Notes under the pieces: generated by a model
The model's database searches: none
The model's input: the letters and a program-made list of their open reading frames with translations, nothing else
Told to the model about the DNA's origin: nothing
Origin: Phycicoccus sp. Root101
GTDB taxonomy: Bacteria; Actinomycetota; Actinomycetes; Actinomycetales; Dermatophilaceae
NCBI RefSeq assembly: GCF_001426245.1
Contig: NZ_LMCM01000009.1
Span: 62,001 to 126,000, forward strand
DNA: 64,000 nucleotides
Reading direction: 5' to 3'
Part shown: positions 35,001-43,063 of the stretch, in pieces
Position numbering within the stretch: the first letter of the stretch is position 1
Layout of the letters: every line of letters begins with the position of its first letter
Made by a program: the position numbers and the translations under genes

Positions 35001-36731
35001 GTCGACGGGATCCACGGCTGGGGCCACGGACTCGTGGGCCAGCTCATCGTGGAGCCCCGCGGCTCGACCTACCACGACCCGGTCTCCGGTGCCGAGGTCG
35101 ACTCCGGGACGATCGTGGACATCCACACCTCGAACCCGCTGGTCCCCGGGGTGGTGGACGGCAGCTTCCGCGAGCTCGCCCTGTGGACGATCAACGACAA
35201 CGACGCGGCCGGCTGGTCGACGCTCAACCTCAAGGCCAACCCGCTGGCCGGCCGGACCGACAAGGCCAACCAGTTCAGCTCGTGGAAGTACGGCGACCCG
35301 GTGACGCCGCTGCCACGGTTGTACCCGGGTGACCCCCTCGTCGTCCGTTCGATCAGCGTCTCCCCCACGGTCGACTCGCTGCACTTCGTCGGTGCACGCA
35401 CCAACCAGGAGCTCAGGGAGACGAAGGAGTCGATCATCGACGCCGTGCACGCGGGTGTCAGCGAGCGCGACAGCCTCGTCATCGGCGGCAGCAACTCCGA
35501 CCTGCGGCTCCGTCCGGGTGACTACCTCTATGCCAACGGCACCGAGCTGCGCACGCAGCAGGGCGCCTGGGGTCTCGTCCGGGTGCTGCCCGGCCGTGTG
35601 GACTCCCTGCGGCCGCTGCCGGGCAACACCCCCGACGGCCCTGACTACACGGTGCCGACACCCACGGGGGCAGCCCCACCGCCGACGACGTCACCGGGCA
35701 ACCCGTGTCCTTCGGGTGCGCCCCAACGCACCTTCGGCCTCAGTGCGATGGACCGGTCGGGCAACGTCAGCGGTGGTCGCACGGCATACGTCCCGAACGC
35801 GGACGTGGCGTCGGTCAAGGCGCGCCTCAAGGTGCCGGAGCCGCTCGTGATGCACGTCGTCGCGGGTGAGTGCGTCACGGTGAACCTCACCAACCTGCTC
35901 ACCACGCCGGTCGGGTTCTCGGTCGGCAAGCTGGACCGCGAGGCCGGCTCCGGTGGCGTGAACATCGGCTTCTCGACCGACCAGAACACCGCACCCAACG
36001 CCACGCGCTCGTACGTCTACTACGTGCCGGAGCACAGGGTGGGTTCAGCCGTGGTCAGCGACCTCGCGTCCAACGGCCGGCTCAAGAACGGGCTGTACGG
36101 GCTGGTCGTCGTGGCTCCGGCCTCGAAGGTGCCGGGCCTGTCCACCGAGTTCAGCGACCCGGTGACCGGTGACGCCAAGGACCTCGGCGCCCAGGTGATC
36201 GTCCACGTGCCCGGCGGGACCCCGCAGGACTACCGGGACTTCTCGGTCACCATCGCCGACGACGACACCCAGATCGGGCAGGACTTCATGCCGTACCCGA
36301 CCAACGCAACCGCGGGGCGGTCGAACATCAACTACCTCACGGCCCCGGCAGGGGACGGCCCGACGTCCTTCAAGAACCCCGGACAGGTGCCGTACCTGAC
36401 CGCCTTCGCGGGCGATCCCGAGCTGGTGCACGTCATGGTGGCACCCGGCAGCGAGAACAACCACGTGTTCAGTCTCGGCGGCCTGCGCTGGGACGAGGAC
36501 CCGCTCGTGGGCCGTTCACCCTGGATGACCGCGCAGGGTATGGCGCCGTGGGAGACCTTCGACCTCAACGTCGTCGGTGGTGCCGGCGGGACCGCGGAGG
36601 TGCCCGGCGACTACTTCTACGGTGACCAACGACGTCCGTTCACCGCCGTCGGGATCTGGGGCCTGCAACGGGTCCTCCCCCCGTCGACCGGCACCTGCCC
36701 CATCCTGCTCGTCGACGGAAGCACCTGCTGA
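32040..36731 (+). CDS. Giant multicopper oxidase with permuted copper sites and membrane N-terminus (MnxG/MofA-like)
   Basis: 1563 residues. About four to five hydrophobic spans fill residues 10-205, ending in an Ala-rich VAAVAAATAAASSVPAAAA segment. The outside part holds about six cupredoxin-like domains in three pairs. The first pair carries the motifs normally found at the C-terminus of laccases: HVFHLHGG (510-517) and FHCHIAKHYTSGM (582-594). The second pair carries those normally found at the N-terminus: MHIHHVQF (HxH at 857-859) and WHDH (985-987). The third pair (about 1200-1563) keeps the fold (NNHVFSLGG, GDYFYGDQ, GIWGLQRVLP) but has lost the ligands. This order and size are those of the MnxG/MofA Mn(II)-oxidase group. 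Iron or another substrate is possible. Confidence 0.88.
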   Translation: MTQSPRPVPLVARITRDVLIACAFAVLGALWLGWLELAGAQGHVGAAAALDGLPATGFLLPLLVVAVPTVLAHDRRGQVGAGNPSIGHHLPDAALPGSPVVAALQLAMTAALAAAAGNGIRYTFFDAGSAALPVVALLADTASLLVVYLPFAAIVLIAPRLPRALPSLVRRVARSRRTVAVLSVAAVAAATAAASSVPAAAAPSPGSTSCFAGGPADKVFDVTAMDVDTPLNRFGDHDPKGKIYTLTSQVAAVKAQALSQKVSVGLHGDAIQPLVIRANEGDCVQVKYTNRSTTGSYGFHIDGLEFTLASSGNTLGKNPAATVPLNATRTYRFSVPDDPREEGGHYIHPGPGFRAAVNHGLFGALVVEPKGSTYWDPTTAGLPLTSGWEAIIKPAGTDVACDRYSTMPTCGFREAALLHHEIGNDNELLKDKNNLDIPLVDNITGTYRPGAFALNYRSEPFRNRLLAFPKEKSHSYSSYTFGEPATPIMRGYLADPTKIRLMHVGAEKFHVFHLHGGGDRWRANPVADDAISYAKTGLYKDPETGSQSQRLDSQSIGPGESYNLEIEGGAGGVQQSAGDFLFHCHIAKHYTSGMWGMWRVYDTLQPDLVPIGDRTAPPAAVDSAGLIGRTINGTTLTKDNLDDWIRPQLPPSGIPQNGQDPTVWDWKVAGTSEAPLYLGAPADPTVFPDSVQVVQGQPNLLAVDVGHLVGNRPAILFNPVNGRPAYPLLRTNIGKRPPFTANGHSGAPWLGANANQAAGSSTDPWASRDDGLCPQGRKLRTYNVVAIGKTIPRTPTVNDPDGKLFVLAKDKVATLADPAKSDPLAIRANQGDCVAITLTNEIPDASAFDKFSKTTMHIHHVQFDVQGSDGVSTGFAYEHSVRPYTVTDPKLVDAAHVGDTVLHLTSVAKFVGTDANGRPTHPWLAVGEGLESIEPHQVASVDTAAGTVTLTSPLTKDHDAAESAGIEFIQYRWYPDVALDNVFWHDHVDGIHGWGHGLVGQLIVEPRGSTYHDPVSGAEVDSGTIVDIHTSNPLVPGVVDGSFRELALWTINDNDAAGWSTLNLKANPLAGRTDKANQFSSWKYGDPVTPLPRLYPGDPLVVRSISVSPTVDSLHFVGARTNQELRETKESIIDAVHAGVSERDSLVIGGSNSDLRLRPGDYLYANGTELRTQQGAWGLVRVLPGRVDSLRPLPGNTPDGPDYTVPTPTGAAPPPTTSPGNPCPSGAPQRTFGLSAMDRSGNVSGGRTAYVPNADVASVKARLKVPEPLVMHVVAGECVTVNLTNLLTTPVGFSVGKLDREAGSGGVNIGFSTDQNTAPNATRSYVYYVPEHRVGSAVVSDLASNGRLKNGLYGLVVVAPASKVPGLSTEFSDPVTGDAKDLGAQVIVHVPGGTPQDYRDFSVTIADDDTQIGQDFMPYPTNATAGRSNINYLTAPAGDGPTSFKNPGQVPYLTAFAGDPELVHVMVAPGSENNHVFSLGGLRWDEDPLVGRSPWMTAQGMAPWETFDLNVVGGAGGTAEVPGDYFYGDQRRPFTAVGIWGLQRVLPPSTGTCPILLVDGSTC

Positions 36732-36756
36732 GGCCGTCGTGACCCCGAGCAACGCA

Positions 36757-36806
36757 GTGACGGGTGCCCCATGGGTCCCACGGACCCTTGGGGTCACACC
36801 CGTCAC
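36757..36806. terminator. Imperfect terminator hairpin after the oxidase gene
   Basis: A long stem pairs 36757-36766 with 36797-36806, continues through 67-71/89-93 and 73-78/82-87, and has a small bulge. It starts 26 bases after the stop codon. Confidence 0.7.
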
Positions 36807-36932
36807 AGGCGGCCCGGATTCCCCGCCATCTGGGGGTCGATTCGCCGCCGGTTGCGGCTTACGATCGGCCCGAGGGGGAACCGCGTCGATCTGGCGTGCG
36901 ATGAACGACGGCCGAACCAGCGGGGAGGTCTG

Positions 36933-38600
36933 ATGGCCGAGCCACACCCGGAGCGCGGACCACGGGTGGTCCGCATCCCGGTCGCGCGCCCGCTCGCCAC
37001 TGCCCTGTCCGTGATGGCGTTCGGTGCGGCCCTGCTCGTGGGCGGGAGCCCTGCCGACGCACCGGCCAGCGCCGGCCGACCGACCGGGCCCGCCCAGGCG
37101 GCCCCGTCGCCCAGTCCCAGCACCGCGGCGGACTGGGACGTCACCCCGCGCGACCTCGTGGTCGGCGAGCGCACGGGACTGGTCAGCGTCGACCAGGTGA
37201 TCGCCGGGCCGTTGCGGCTTGCCACGCTCGCCGCCGCGCTCCAGCCGTCGGTGGTCGACCCGCCCGTCCCGCAAGGGGCCGCGGGGAGCACCAGCGTCCC
37301 CGTCGTCCTGTGGAGCGCCTACCGTTCGGCGGTCGCGTCCGCCCCCACCTCGTGCCGGCTTCCGGTCCAGCTGCTTGCCGCCATCGGCCAGGTCGAGTCC
37401 GGCTCGCTGGCTGGACGGAGCCTCGACAGCCGGCACCGAGCCGTCCCTGCCGTCTACGGGCCGGTCCTCAACGGCGGTGCCTTCGCCGCGATCTTCGACA
37501 CCGACAACGGCCGCTATGACGCGGACCGGGTCTGGGACCGGGCCGTCGGGCCGATGCAGTTCATCCCCTCGACGTGGCAGCGCTGGGGCCGCGACGGCAA
37601 CGGCGACGGCATCCGTGACCCGCAGAACGTCGAGGACAGCGCCTTCTCCGCCGCCGCGTACCTCTGCGCCGGGGGCCGGGACCTGTCGACCGCTGTCGGA
37701 CTCCGCTCGGCGATCCTGTCGTACAACCACTCGGACGTGTACCTGCGCGACGTCCTGCGCCTCATGCAGACGGTGTCCCCCGGCGGTGCGGTGCCCCGCT
37801 CCGTGGTGACCCTGCCCTCGTCGCCCACACCGCCCGTCGGCCCGCCGTCGCGTCCACCGGTCGTGGCCGCACCGAGGGCGAGCACCCCGGGCTCCCACCC
37901 GTCCACGACGTCGCACCCCACCACCAGCACCACGACGTCGACCTCCACCACCAGCTCGTCGACGACGAGCACCGGCACGAGCAGCTCCACGACGACCACC
38001 ACGTCGTCCACGTCGTCCACGTCGTCCACGTCGTCGACATCCACCTCCTCGACATCCACGTCCTCGACGACCTCCAGCTCCACCACGCCGTCGACGTCGT
38101 CCAGCACGTCGGCCACGGGCACGACGACCTCGACCACCTCGTCCTCCACCACCACACCCTCGTCGAGCTCGACCACCACGGCCTGCCCGACCCCGACCCC
38201 GTCGACGACCACCCCGTCGCGGACCACCGCCACGGCCACCGCGGCATCGACGACGAAGCTGCCCACGCCGTCCACCACGACCGGATCGTCGGCGACGAGC
38301 AGCACGAGCACGTCGTCCACCTCCGTGACGACGGCCACCGGGACGACCTCCGCAGGGAGCGCGACGAGCGCCACGTCCGGGGACTCGTCCCCCGGGCCCT
38401 GCGCGGCTCCCACCGACACCCCGTCGACCGGCAACGGTCTAGGCCTGGTGGTTCGCCCGGCGAGCTGGCCGACTCAGCCGACGATGTCGAACCTCACCGT
38501 GCTGGTGCTGATGTTCGCCTCGGTCAGCCTGATCTTCACGCGGGTGCCGAGGGCGTGGTCGCCCGTCGCGTTCGCGAGGACCGCGGGCTCGTCGACCTGA
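36933..38600 (+). CDS. Secreted lytic transglycosylase with long Ser/Thr-rich tail
   Basis: 555 residues, ATG behind GGGGAGG. A signal/anchor segment (LATALSVMAFGAALLVGGS) is followed by an SLT-type domain at about 120-280. The catalytic Glu is in LLAAIGQVESGSLAG, and AVGPMQFIPSTWQRWGRDGN and AILSYNHSDVY complete the fold. This enzyme cleaves peptidoglycan glycan strands. Residues ~325-500 are almost only Ser and Thr, likely an O-glycosylated wall-spanning stalk. The last ~42 codons overlap the convergent exoribonuclease gene by 127 bases; a short hydrophobic stretch (NLTVLVLMFASVSLIFTR) lies in this part. Whether the true stop is earlier (a frameshift in the repeat) should be checked. Confidence 0.82.
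   Translation: MAEPHPERGPRVVRIPVARPLATALSVMAFGAALLVGGSPADAPASAGRPTGPAQAAPSPSPSTAADWDVTPRDLVVGERTGLVSVDQVIAGPLRLATLAAALQPSVVDPPVPQGAAGSTSVPVVLWSAYRSAVASAPTSCRLPVQLLAAIGQVESGSLAGRSLDSRHRAVPAVYGPVLNGGAFAAIFDTDNGRYDADRVWDRAVGPMQFIPSTWQRWGRDGNGDGIRDPQNVEDSAFSAAAYLCAGGRDLSTAVGLRSAILSYNHSDVYLRDVLRLMQTVSPGGAVPRSVVTLPSSPTPPVGPPSRPPVVAAPRASTPGSHPSTTSHPTTSTTTSTSTTSSSTTSTGTSSSTTTTTSSTSSTSSTSSTSTSSTSTSSTTSSSTTPSTSSSTSATGTTTSTTSSSTTTPSSSSTTTACPTPTPSTTTPSRTTATATAASTTKLPTPSTTTGSSATSSTSTSSTSVTTATGTTSAGSATSATSGDSSPGPCAAPTDTPSTGNGLGLVVRPASWPTQPTMSNLTVLVLMFASVSLIFTRVPRAWSPVAFARTAGSST
38001..38071 (+). repeat. Short tandem repeat within the Ser/Thr stalk
   Basis: Copies of the 9-mer ACGTCGTCC in a row, then diverged copies (ATCCACCTCCTCG type), encode Thr-Ser-Ser units. 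Such repeats can change copy number by slippage and alter stalk length. Confidence 0.7.
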
Positions 38601-39922
38601 ACCACCAGCCGGCCCTTGTCCCGCTGGTCGACGACCATCGCGTCGAACACCTCACCCACACGGTCCTCGAGCGAGGCTGCCTCGACGGCATCCGCGCACC
38701 CGCGTTCGACGGCACCGGCCACCTTGTCCGAGGCCGCCATCACCTCCGGCAGTGACGCGAGCGCCTCGCGCGCCCAACCGGGCACCTCGGTCCCGGCGCT
38801 GATCGCCTCGCAGATGGCCAGGCCGAACCGGTCGACGAGCCGACGCAGGGGCGCGGTGACGTGGGCGTAGGCGGCAGCCACGGCCGAGTGCTGCGGGTCC
38901 GCGGGGACCGTCCCGTCGAACGGCGTGTAGCCGGCGCCGCGGAACAGGGCGGTCGCCTCGTGGATCAGGGCGAGGTGCCGGGGGTCGGTGCGGTCCAGCG
39001 TGCGCAGGAACTCGCCGTACGGCACGTCCTTGCGCCACTCGACGCCGAGCGCCCGGCTGGCGTGCCGGAAACGGGCGACCGCGCCGTCGTCCGGGGCGGG
39101 CATGGTGCGCAGGATCCCCACCTTCGCGCCGAGCATCAGGTCAGCAGCCGCCATACCGGTCATCAAGGAGATCTGGGCGTTCCAGTCCTCCGCCGCCAGC
39201 GGCGGGCGGAAGTGGGTGCGGTAGTGGCCGTTCGCGTCCTCGGTGACCTCCTGCTCGGGCATGGGCAGGCTCGCACCGCCCCGCTGGCGCTCGAGCTCGA
39301 GGCGGCGTGTGCCCACCTCCTTGAGCAGCTCCAGGCGCTCGTCGGCGCCGCCGGCGTCGACGGCCTGCTGGACGTGGTCGTAGTCGTAGCGGTCGGTGCT
39401 GCGGACCATCGCGCGGTAGAGGCTGGTCGAGCTGGTCGTGCCGTCGGCGCCGAGCCGCAGGTCCCACACGAACGCCGGTCGCACCTGGTCGGGGAGCAGG
39501 CTCGCGGCACCCTCGCTCACCACCGGGGGGTGCAGCGGGGTGCGGTGGTCCGGCGCGTAGATCGTCTGCCCACGTCGGCGCGTCTCGGCGTCGATGGCGC
39601 CCCCCGCCCGGACGAACGCCGGGACGTCGGCGATGGCGTACCGGACGCGGTAGCCGTCGCCGTCGCGCTCGATGTGCAGGGCCTGGTCGAGGTCCATCGA
39701 CCCGGGCGGGTCGATGGTGCAGAAGGCGACCGCGGTCTCGTCCCGCTCGGGCAGGTCCGGGGCGGTAGCGACCTGCTCGGCCTCAGCCTGGACCTGCGGC
39801 GGGAACTCCTTCGGCACCGCGTTCTCGGCGCGCACCGCGTCGAACCGGGCCTGGAGCTCGGCGGACTGGGCCACGGCCTTCGCGGCCACCGGCTTCTCGA
39901 CCTGGATACGTCGTTGGGGCAT
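38474..39922 (-). CDS. RNB-domain exoribonuclease (RNase II/R-like, short form)
   Basis: 482 residues. The RNB catalytic domain carries the metal-binding signature TIDPPGSMDLDQALHIERDG at about 70-88 and the ETRRRGQTIYAPDHRTPLHP region. Further down are AHVTAPLRRLVDRFGLAICE and a C-terminal S1/OB-like strand set (TRVKIRLTEANISTSTVRFD). The N-terminal cold-shock domains of RNase R are absent, as usual in this actinobacterial group. It degrades RNA 3' to 5'. The gene is divergent from yaaA and converges on the transglycosylase gene with a 127-base overlap. Confidence 0.93.
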   Translation of the reverse strand: MPQRRIQVEKPVAAKAVAQSAELQARFDAVRAENAVPKEFPPQVQAEAEQVATAPDLPERDETAVAFCTIDPPGSMDLDQALHIERDGDGYRVRYAIADVPAFVRAGGAIDAETRRRGQTIYAPDHRTPLHPPVVSEGAASLLPDQVRPAFVWDLRLGADGTTSSTSLYRAMVRSTDRYDYDHVQQAVDAGGADERLELLKEVGTRRLELERQRGGASLPMPEQEVTEDANGHYRTHFRPPLAAEDWNAQISLMTGMAAADLMLGAKVGILRTMPAPDDGAVARFRHASRALGVEWRKDVPYGEFLRTLDRTDPRHLALIHEATALFRGAGYTPFDGTVPADPQHSAVAAAYAHVTAPLRRLVDRFGLAICEAISAGTEVPGWAREALASLPEVMAASDKVAGAVERGCADAVEAASLEDRVGEVFDAMVVDQRDKGRLVVQVDEPAVLANATGDHALGTRVKIRLTEANISTSTVRFDIVG

Positions 39923-39984
39923 GCCGCCAACCTATCCAGCGGACCGACGCGGCACCCGTCGGAGGCCGGACCTAGGCTTGCCCC

Positions 39985-40755
39985 GTGCTGATCCTGCTCC
40001 CTCCCTCGGAGTCCAAGACGGGCCGGTCCCGCGGCCGCCCGGTCGACCCCGGGACCCTGAGCTTCCCCGAGCTGACCGACACCCGACGCGCCGTCCTCGA
40101 CGCGGTGGCCAAGGTGAGCGCCCACCCCTCTGCTGCGGAGGTCCTCGGCGTCAGCCCCAACCTCACCGCCGAGATCGCCCGCAACACGGTGCTCGACAGC
40201 GCACCGTCCCTGCCCGCGTCTCGCGTCTACTCCGGGGTCCTCTACGACGCCCTCGGCCACGCCTCCCTCGACCCGGCGGCCAAGCGCCGGGCGAACCGGT
40301 GGGTCGTCGTCGTCTCGGCCCTCTACGGTGCGGTGCGCCCCACCGACGCCATCGCGCCGTACCGGCTCTCGATGGCGGTGAACCTGCCGGGAATCGGCCC
40401 CCTCGCCGGCGCGTGGAAGCCCGAGCTCGCGCAGGTGCTGCCCGAGCTCGCCGGACGTGGGCTCGTGGTCGACTGTCGCTCCAGCACGTATGCCGCGGCG
40501 TGGACTCCGCAGGGCGCCCTCGCCGACCGCTGGGTGCAGGTGCGCGTCCCGGGTGCCACGCACATGGCCAAGCACACCAGGGGCCTGGTCACCCGGCACC
40601 TGTGCCAGGTGGGCCGGGACGTGCGCAGGGTCCCCCAGCTGCTCGACGTCCTCGACGACGCCTTCGAGGTCGCGCTGACCCCGCCCGAGCGGCCCGGTCG
40701 GCCGTGGGTGCTCGACGCGACGGCCCGCGCCCTGACCTCGACGACCACCGCGTGA
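39985..40755 (+). CDS. yaaA: YaaA family peroxide-stress protein
   Basis: 256 residues. It starts with the family N-terminus LILLPPSESKTGRSRG and contains VYSGVLYDALGHASL, VVVSALYGAVRPTDAIAPYR and VDCRSSTYAAAWTP. The helix-hairpin-helix-like pattern HMAKHTRGLVTRHL follows. In E. coli, YaaA limits intracellular iron during peroxide stress; the DNA-binding fold was described later. The start is GTG 39985. Its stop overlaps the next gene as GTGA, so the two are one operon. Confidence 0.9.
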   Translation: MLILLPPSESKTGRSRGRPVDPGTLSFPELTDTRRAVLDAVAKVSAHPSAAEVLGVSPNLTAEIARNTVLDSAPSLPASRVYSGVLYDALGHASLDPAAKRRANRWVVVVSALYGAVRPTDAIAPYRLSMAVNLPGIGPLAGAWKPELAQVLPELAGRGLVVDCRSSTYAAAWTPQGALADRWVQVRVPGATHMAKHTRGLVTRHLCQVGRDVRRVPQLLDVLDDAFEVALTPPERPGRPWVLDATARALTSTTTA

Positions 40756-41849
40756 ACGGCACCGAGCTCGCCGACCTCGTCGCCCGTGTCGCCCCGGTCC
40801 TGATCTTCTTCGTCGCGATCACCGTCGTGGCCGAGATCGCCGACGCCGCAGGCGTGTTCGACGTCGCTGGGCACTGGACGTCGCGGGCCGGTCGGCACCG
40901 AGTACCCCTGCTGTGGTTGCTGTTCGTCCTTCTCGCGGTGGTCTGCACGGTCTTCCTCAGCCTCGACACCACCGCCGTCCTGCTGACACCGGTCGGGCTC
41001 GCCATCGCGGCGCAGCTGGGCATCTCGCCCCTGCCGTTCGCGATGACGACCCTCTGGCTAGCCAACACGGCCAGCATGCTGCTACCCGTCTCCAACCTCT
41101 CGAACCTGCTGTCGCTGCACCACTTCGACGAACTGGGGGTCGGTCACGCCGGGTACGTCCGCCTGGCCGCCGCCCCGGCGCTGGCCGCGGTCGTCGGCAC
41201 GCTGCTCGTGCTGTGGGTCTTCCATCGCAGGGACCTGCGCGGTCGTTACGAGCCCGACGCGCCGCCGGAGCCGCACGACGCGGTCATGCTCCGCGTCGCC
41301 GGCGGGGTCTGCCTCGCCGTGGGCCCGCTCTTCGCCCTCGGCCTCTCCCCCGCCTGGGTCTCCTCCGTGGCCGCCGCCGTCCTGCTGGTGCTGGTCGCCC
41401 TGCGGGACCGTCCGTTGCTGCGCCGGCTGGCCCTCCCGTGGCAGATGGCCCTGGGCGTCGCGGTGCTCTTCGTGGTCATCGACGTGGCGCTGCGCCACGG
41501 GTTGCAGCCGGTGCTGGAGTCCCTGACGGGCACGGGCACCGACGCGGCTGCCCTGGCGCGGGTGGCCGGCAGCGGCGCCCTCACCGCCAACGTGGCCAAC
41601 AACCTCCCGGCCTACATCGCCCTGGAGTCGGTCACGGCCGACGCGCCACAACGGCTGATGGCCCTGCTCATCGGGGTCAACGTGGCGCCCCTGGTGACGC
41701 CGTGGGCGTCCCTGGCGACGCTGCTGTGGGCCCAGCGCTGCCGGGCTCGCGGGCTGACCGTCAACCCGTGGCGGCTGGCGGCCCAGGGCCTGGCCTGCGC
41801 CGTGGTCGCAGGCGGCCTGTCCGTGGCTGCGCTCGCCGTCGCCGGCTGA
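40752..41849 (+). CDS. ArsB/NhaD-SLC13 superfamily transporter
   Basis: 365 residues from GTG 40752, overlapping the yaaA stop by four bases. About ten hydrophobic spans are visible. Two family-type loops stand out: LDTTAVLLTPVGLAIAAQLG with TTLWLANTASMLLPVSNLSN in the first half, and SGALTANVANNLPAYIALES in the second. These paired re-entrant segments with Asn-rich motifs are typical of the ion transporter superfamily that includes ArsB and the citrate/dicarboxylate carriers. The substrate cannot be told: arsenite, sodium and organic anions are all possible. No arsenic genes lie nearby. Confidence 0.85.
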   Translation: MNGTELADLVARVAPVLIFFVAITVVAEIADAAGVFDVAGHWTSRAGRHRVPLLWLLFVLLAVVCTVFLSLDTTAVLLTPVGLAIAAQLGISPLPFAMTTLWLANTASMLLPVSNLSNLLSLHHFDELGVGHAGYVRLAAAPALAAVVGTLLVLWVFHRRDLRGRYEPDAPPEPHDAVMLRVAGGVCLAVGPLFALGLSPAWVSSVAAAVLLVLVALRDRPLLRRLALPWQMALGVAVLFVVIDVALRHGLQPVLESLTGTGTDAAALARVAGSGALTANVANNLPAYIALESVTADAPQRLMALLIGVNVAPLVTPWASLATLLWAQRCRARGLTVNPWRLAAQGLACAVVAGGLSVAALAVAG

Positions 41850-41881
41850 CCCGAGGCGCGGCACGTCGTGCGTGTCGCCCG

Positions 41882-43063
41882 TCAGCCCGGCAGGCCGCGG
41901 AGCAGGTCCTCGATGACGTCCTGGGGGTCCTCCAGACCGACCGAGATGCGGACCGTGCCGTCGGTGATGCCGACGGCCGCGCGCGCCTCGGGCGTGAGCC
42001 TGCGGTGGGTCGTCGTCGCCGGGTGCGTGACCATCGACTTCGCGTCACCGAGGTTGTTGCTGATGTCGACGACCTGCAGCGCGTTCATCAGCGCGAACGC
42101 CTCGGCCTTGCCCCCGTCGAGCTCGAACGTCACCACGGTGCCGCCGCCGAGCATCTGCCGCTGCGCCAGCTCGTGCTGGGGGTGCGACGGCAGCCACGGG
42201 TAGAGCACCTTCGTCACCGACGGGTGGGCCTCCAGGGCCTCCGCGACGGCGAGGGCGTTGGCCGCCTGCTGGCGCACCCTCAGGCTCAGCGTCTCCAGGC
42301 CCTTGACCAGGACCCACGCGTTGAACGGCGACATCGCCGGTCCGGTGTGCCGCATGAGGTTCTTCACCGGCCCGTCGACGAACTCGGACGTGCCGAGCAC
42401 GGCCCCGCCGAGGGTCCGGCCCTGGCCGTCGATGTGCTTGGTCGCCGAGTACACGACGACGTCGGCACCGTGGTCGAGCGGTCGGGAGAACACCGGCGTG
42501 CCGAAGACGTTGTCGACGACGACCTTGGCCCCTGCCGCGTGGGCGAGGTCCGACACGGCCCGCATGTCGACGAGCTCCTGCATCGGGTTGCTCGGGGTCT
42601 CGAAGAAGACCGCCTGCGTCGGCACGGACAGGGCCTCGCGCCACTGGTCGAGGTCCGGCCCGTCGACGAAGACCGTCTCGACGCCCCACCGGGGCAGGAT
42701 CTCGTCGAGGATGACGAAGCACGAGCCGAACAGGCCGCGCGAGGACACCACGCGGTCGCCCTGTCCGAGCAGAGCAGCCAGGGAGACGAACACGGCCGAC
42801 ATGCCGGACGCGGTCGCGAAGCAGGCCTCGGCACCCTCGAGCTGGCGCAGCCGCTCCTCGAACATCGACACGGTCGGGTTGCCGTAGCGCGAGTAGATGA
42901 AGTGGTCGACCTCGTCCTTGAACGCCGCCTCGGCCTGCTCGGCGCTCTCGTAGACGAAGCCCGACGTGAGGTACAGCGCCTCGGACGTCTCGTCGAAGTT
43001 GCTGCGGGACAGGCCTCCCCGCACCGCGACCGTGTCCGGTCGGAACGAGTGCCCCTCGGTCAT
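41882..43063 (-). CDS. metZ: O-succinylhomoserine sulfhydrylase
   Basis: 393 residues, a Cys/Met-metabolism PLP enzyme. It makes homocysteine from O-succinylhomoserine (or the acetyl ester) and sulfide in methionine synthesis. Family motifs include YSRYGNPTVSMFEERL, the PLP-lysine segment VVVYSATKHIDGQGRTLGGA, SRPLDHGADV and DISNNLGDAKSMVTHPATTT. The start ATG 43063 has GGAGG nearby and overlaps the rhodanese stop as ATGA. The rhodanese-metZ pair is common in actinobacteria and fits sulfur delivery to the enzyme. Confidence 0.94.
   Translation of the reverse strand: MTEGHSFRPDTVAVRGGLSRSNFDETSEALYLTSGFVYESAEQAEAAFKDEVDHFIYSRYGNPTVSMFEERLRQLEGAEACFATASGMSAVFVSLAALLGQGDRVVSSRGLFGSCFVILDEILPRWGVETVFVDGPDLDQWREALSVPTQAVFFETPSNPMQELVDMRAVSDLAHAAGAKVVVDNVFGTPVFSRPLDHGADVVVYSATKHIDGQGRTLGGAVLGTSEFVDGPVKNLMRHTGPAMSPFNAWVLVKGLETLSLRVRQQAANALAVAEALEAHPSVTKVLYPWLPSHPQHELAQRQMLGGGTVVTFELDGGKAEAFALMNALQVVDISNNLGDAKSMVTHPATTTHRRLTPEARAAVGITDGTVRISVGLEDPQDVIEDLLRGLPG

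Noticed and set aside
32466-35450. A 994-codon minus-strand frame opposite the multicopper oxidase
   Set aside because: Same antisense artefact: no domain, no ribosome site, composition typical of mirrored codons.
36732-36932. A ydaO-type c-di-AMP riboswitch ahead of the wall-lytic gene
   Set aside because: The leader holds only the oxidase terminator and a ribosome site; the conserved ydaO blocks are absent.
37900-38400. The Ser/Thr tract as a CRISPR or satellite array
   Set aside because: The repeats are 9-mers in frame encoding Thr-Ser-Ser with no spacers; they are part of the transglycosylase stalk.
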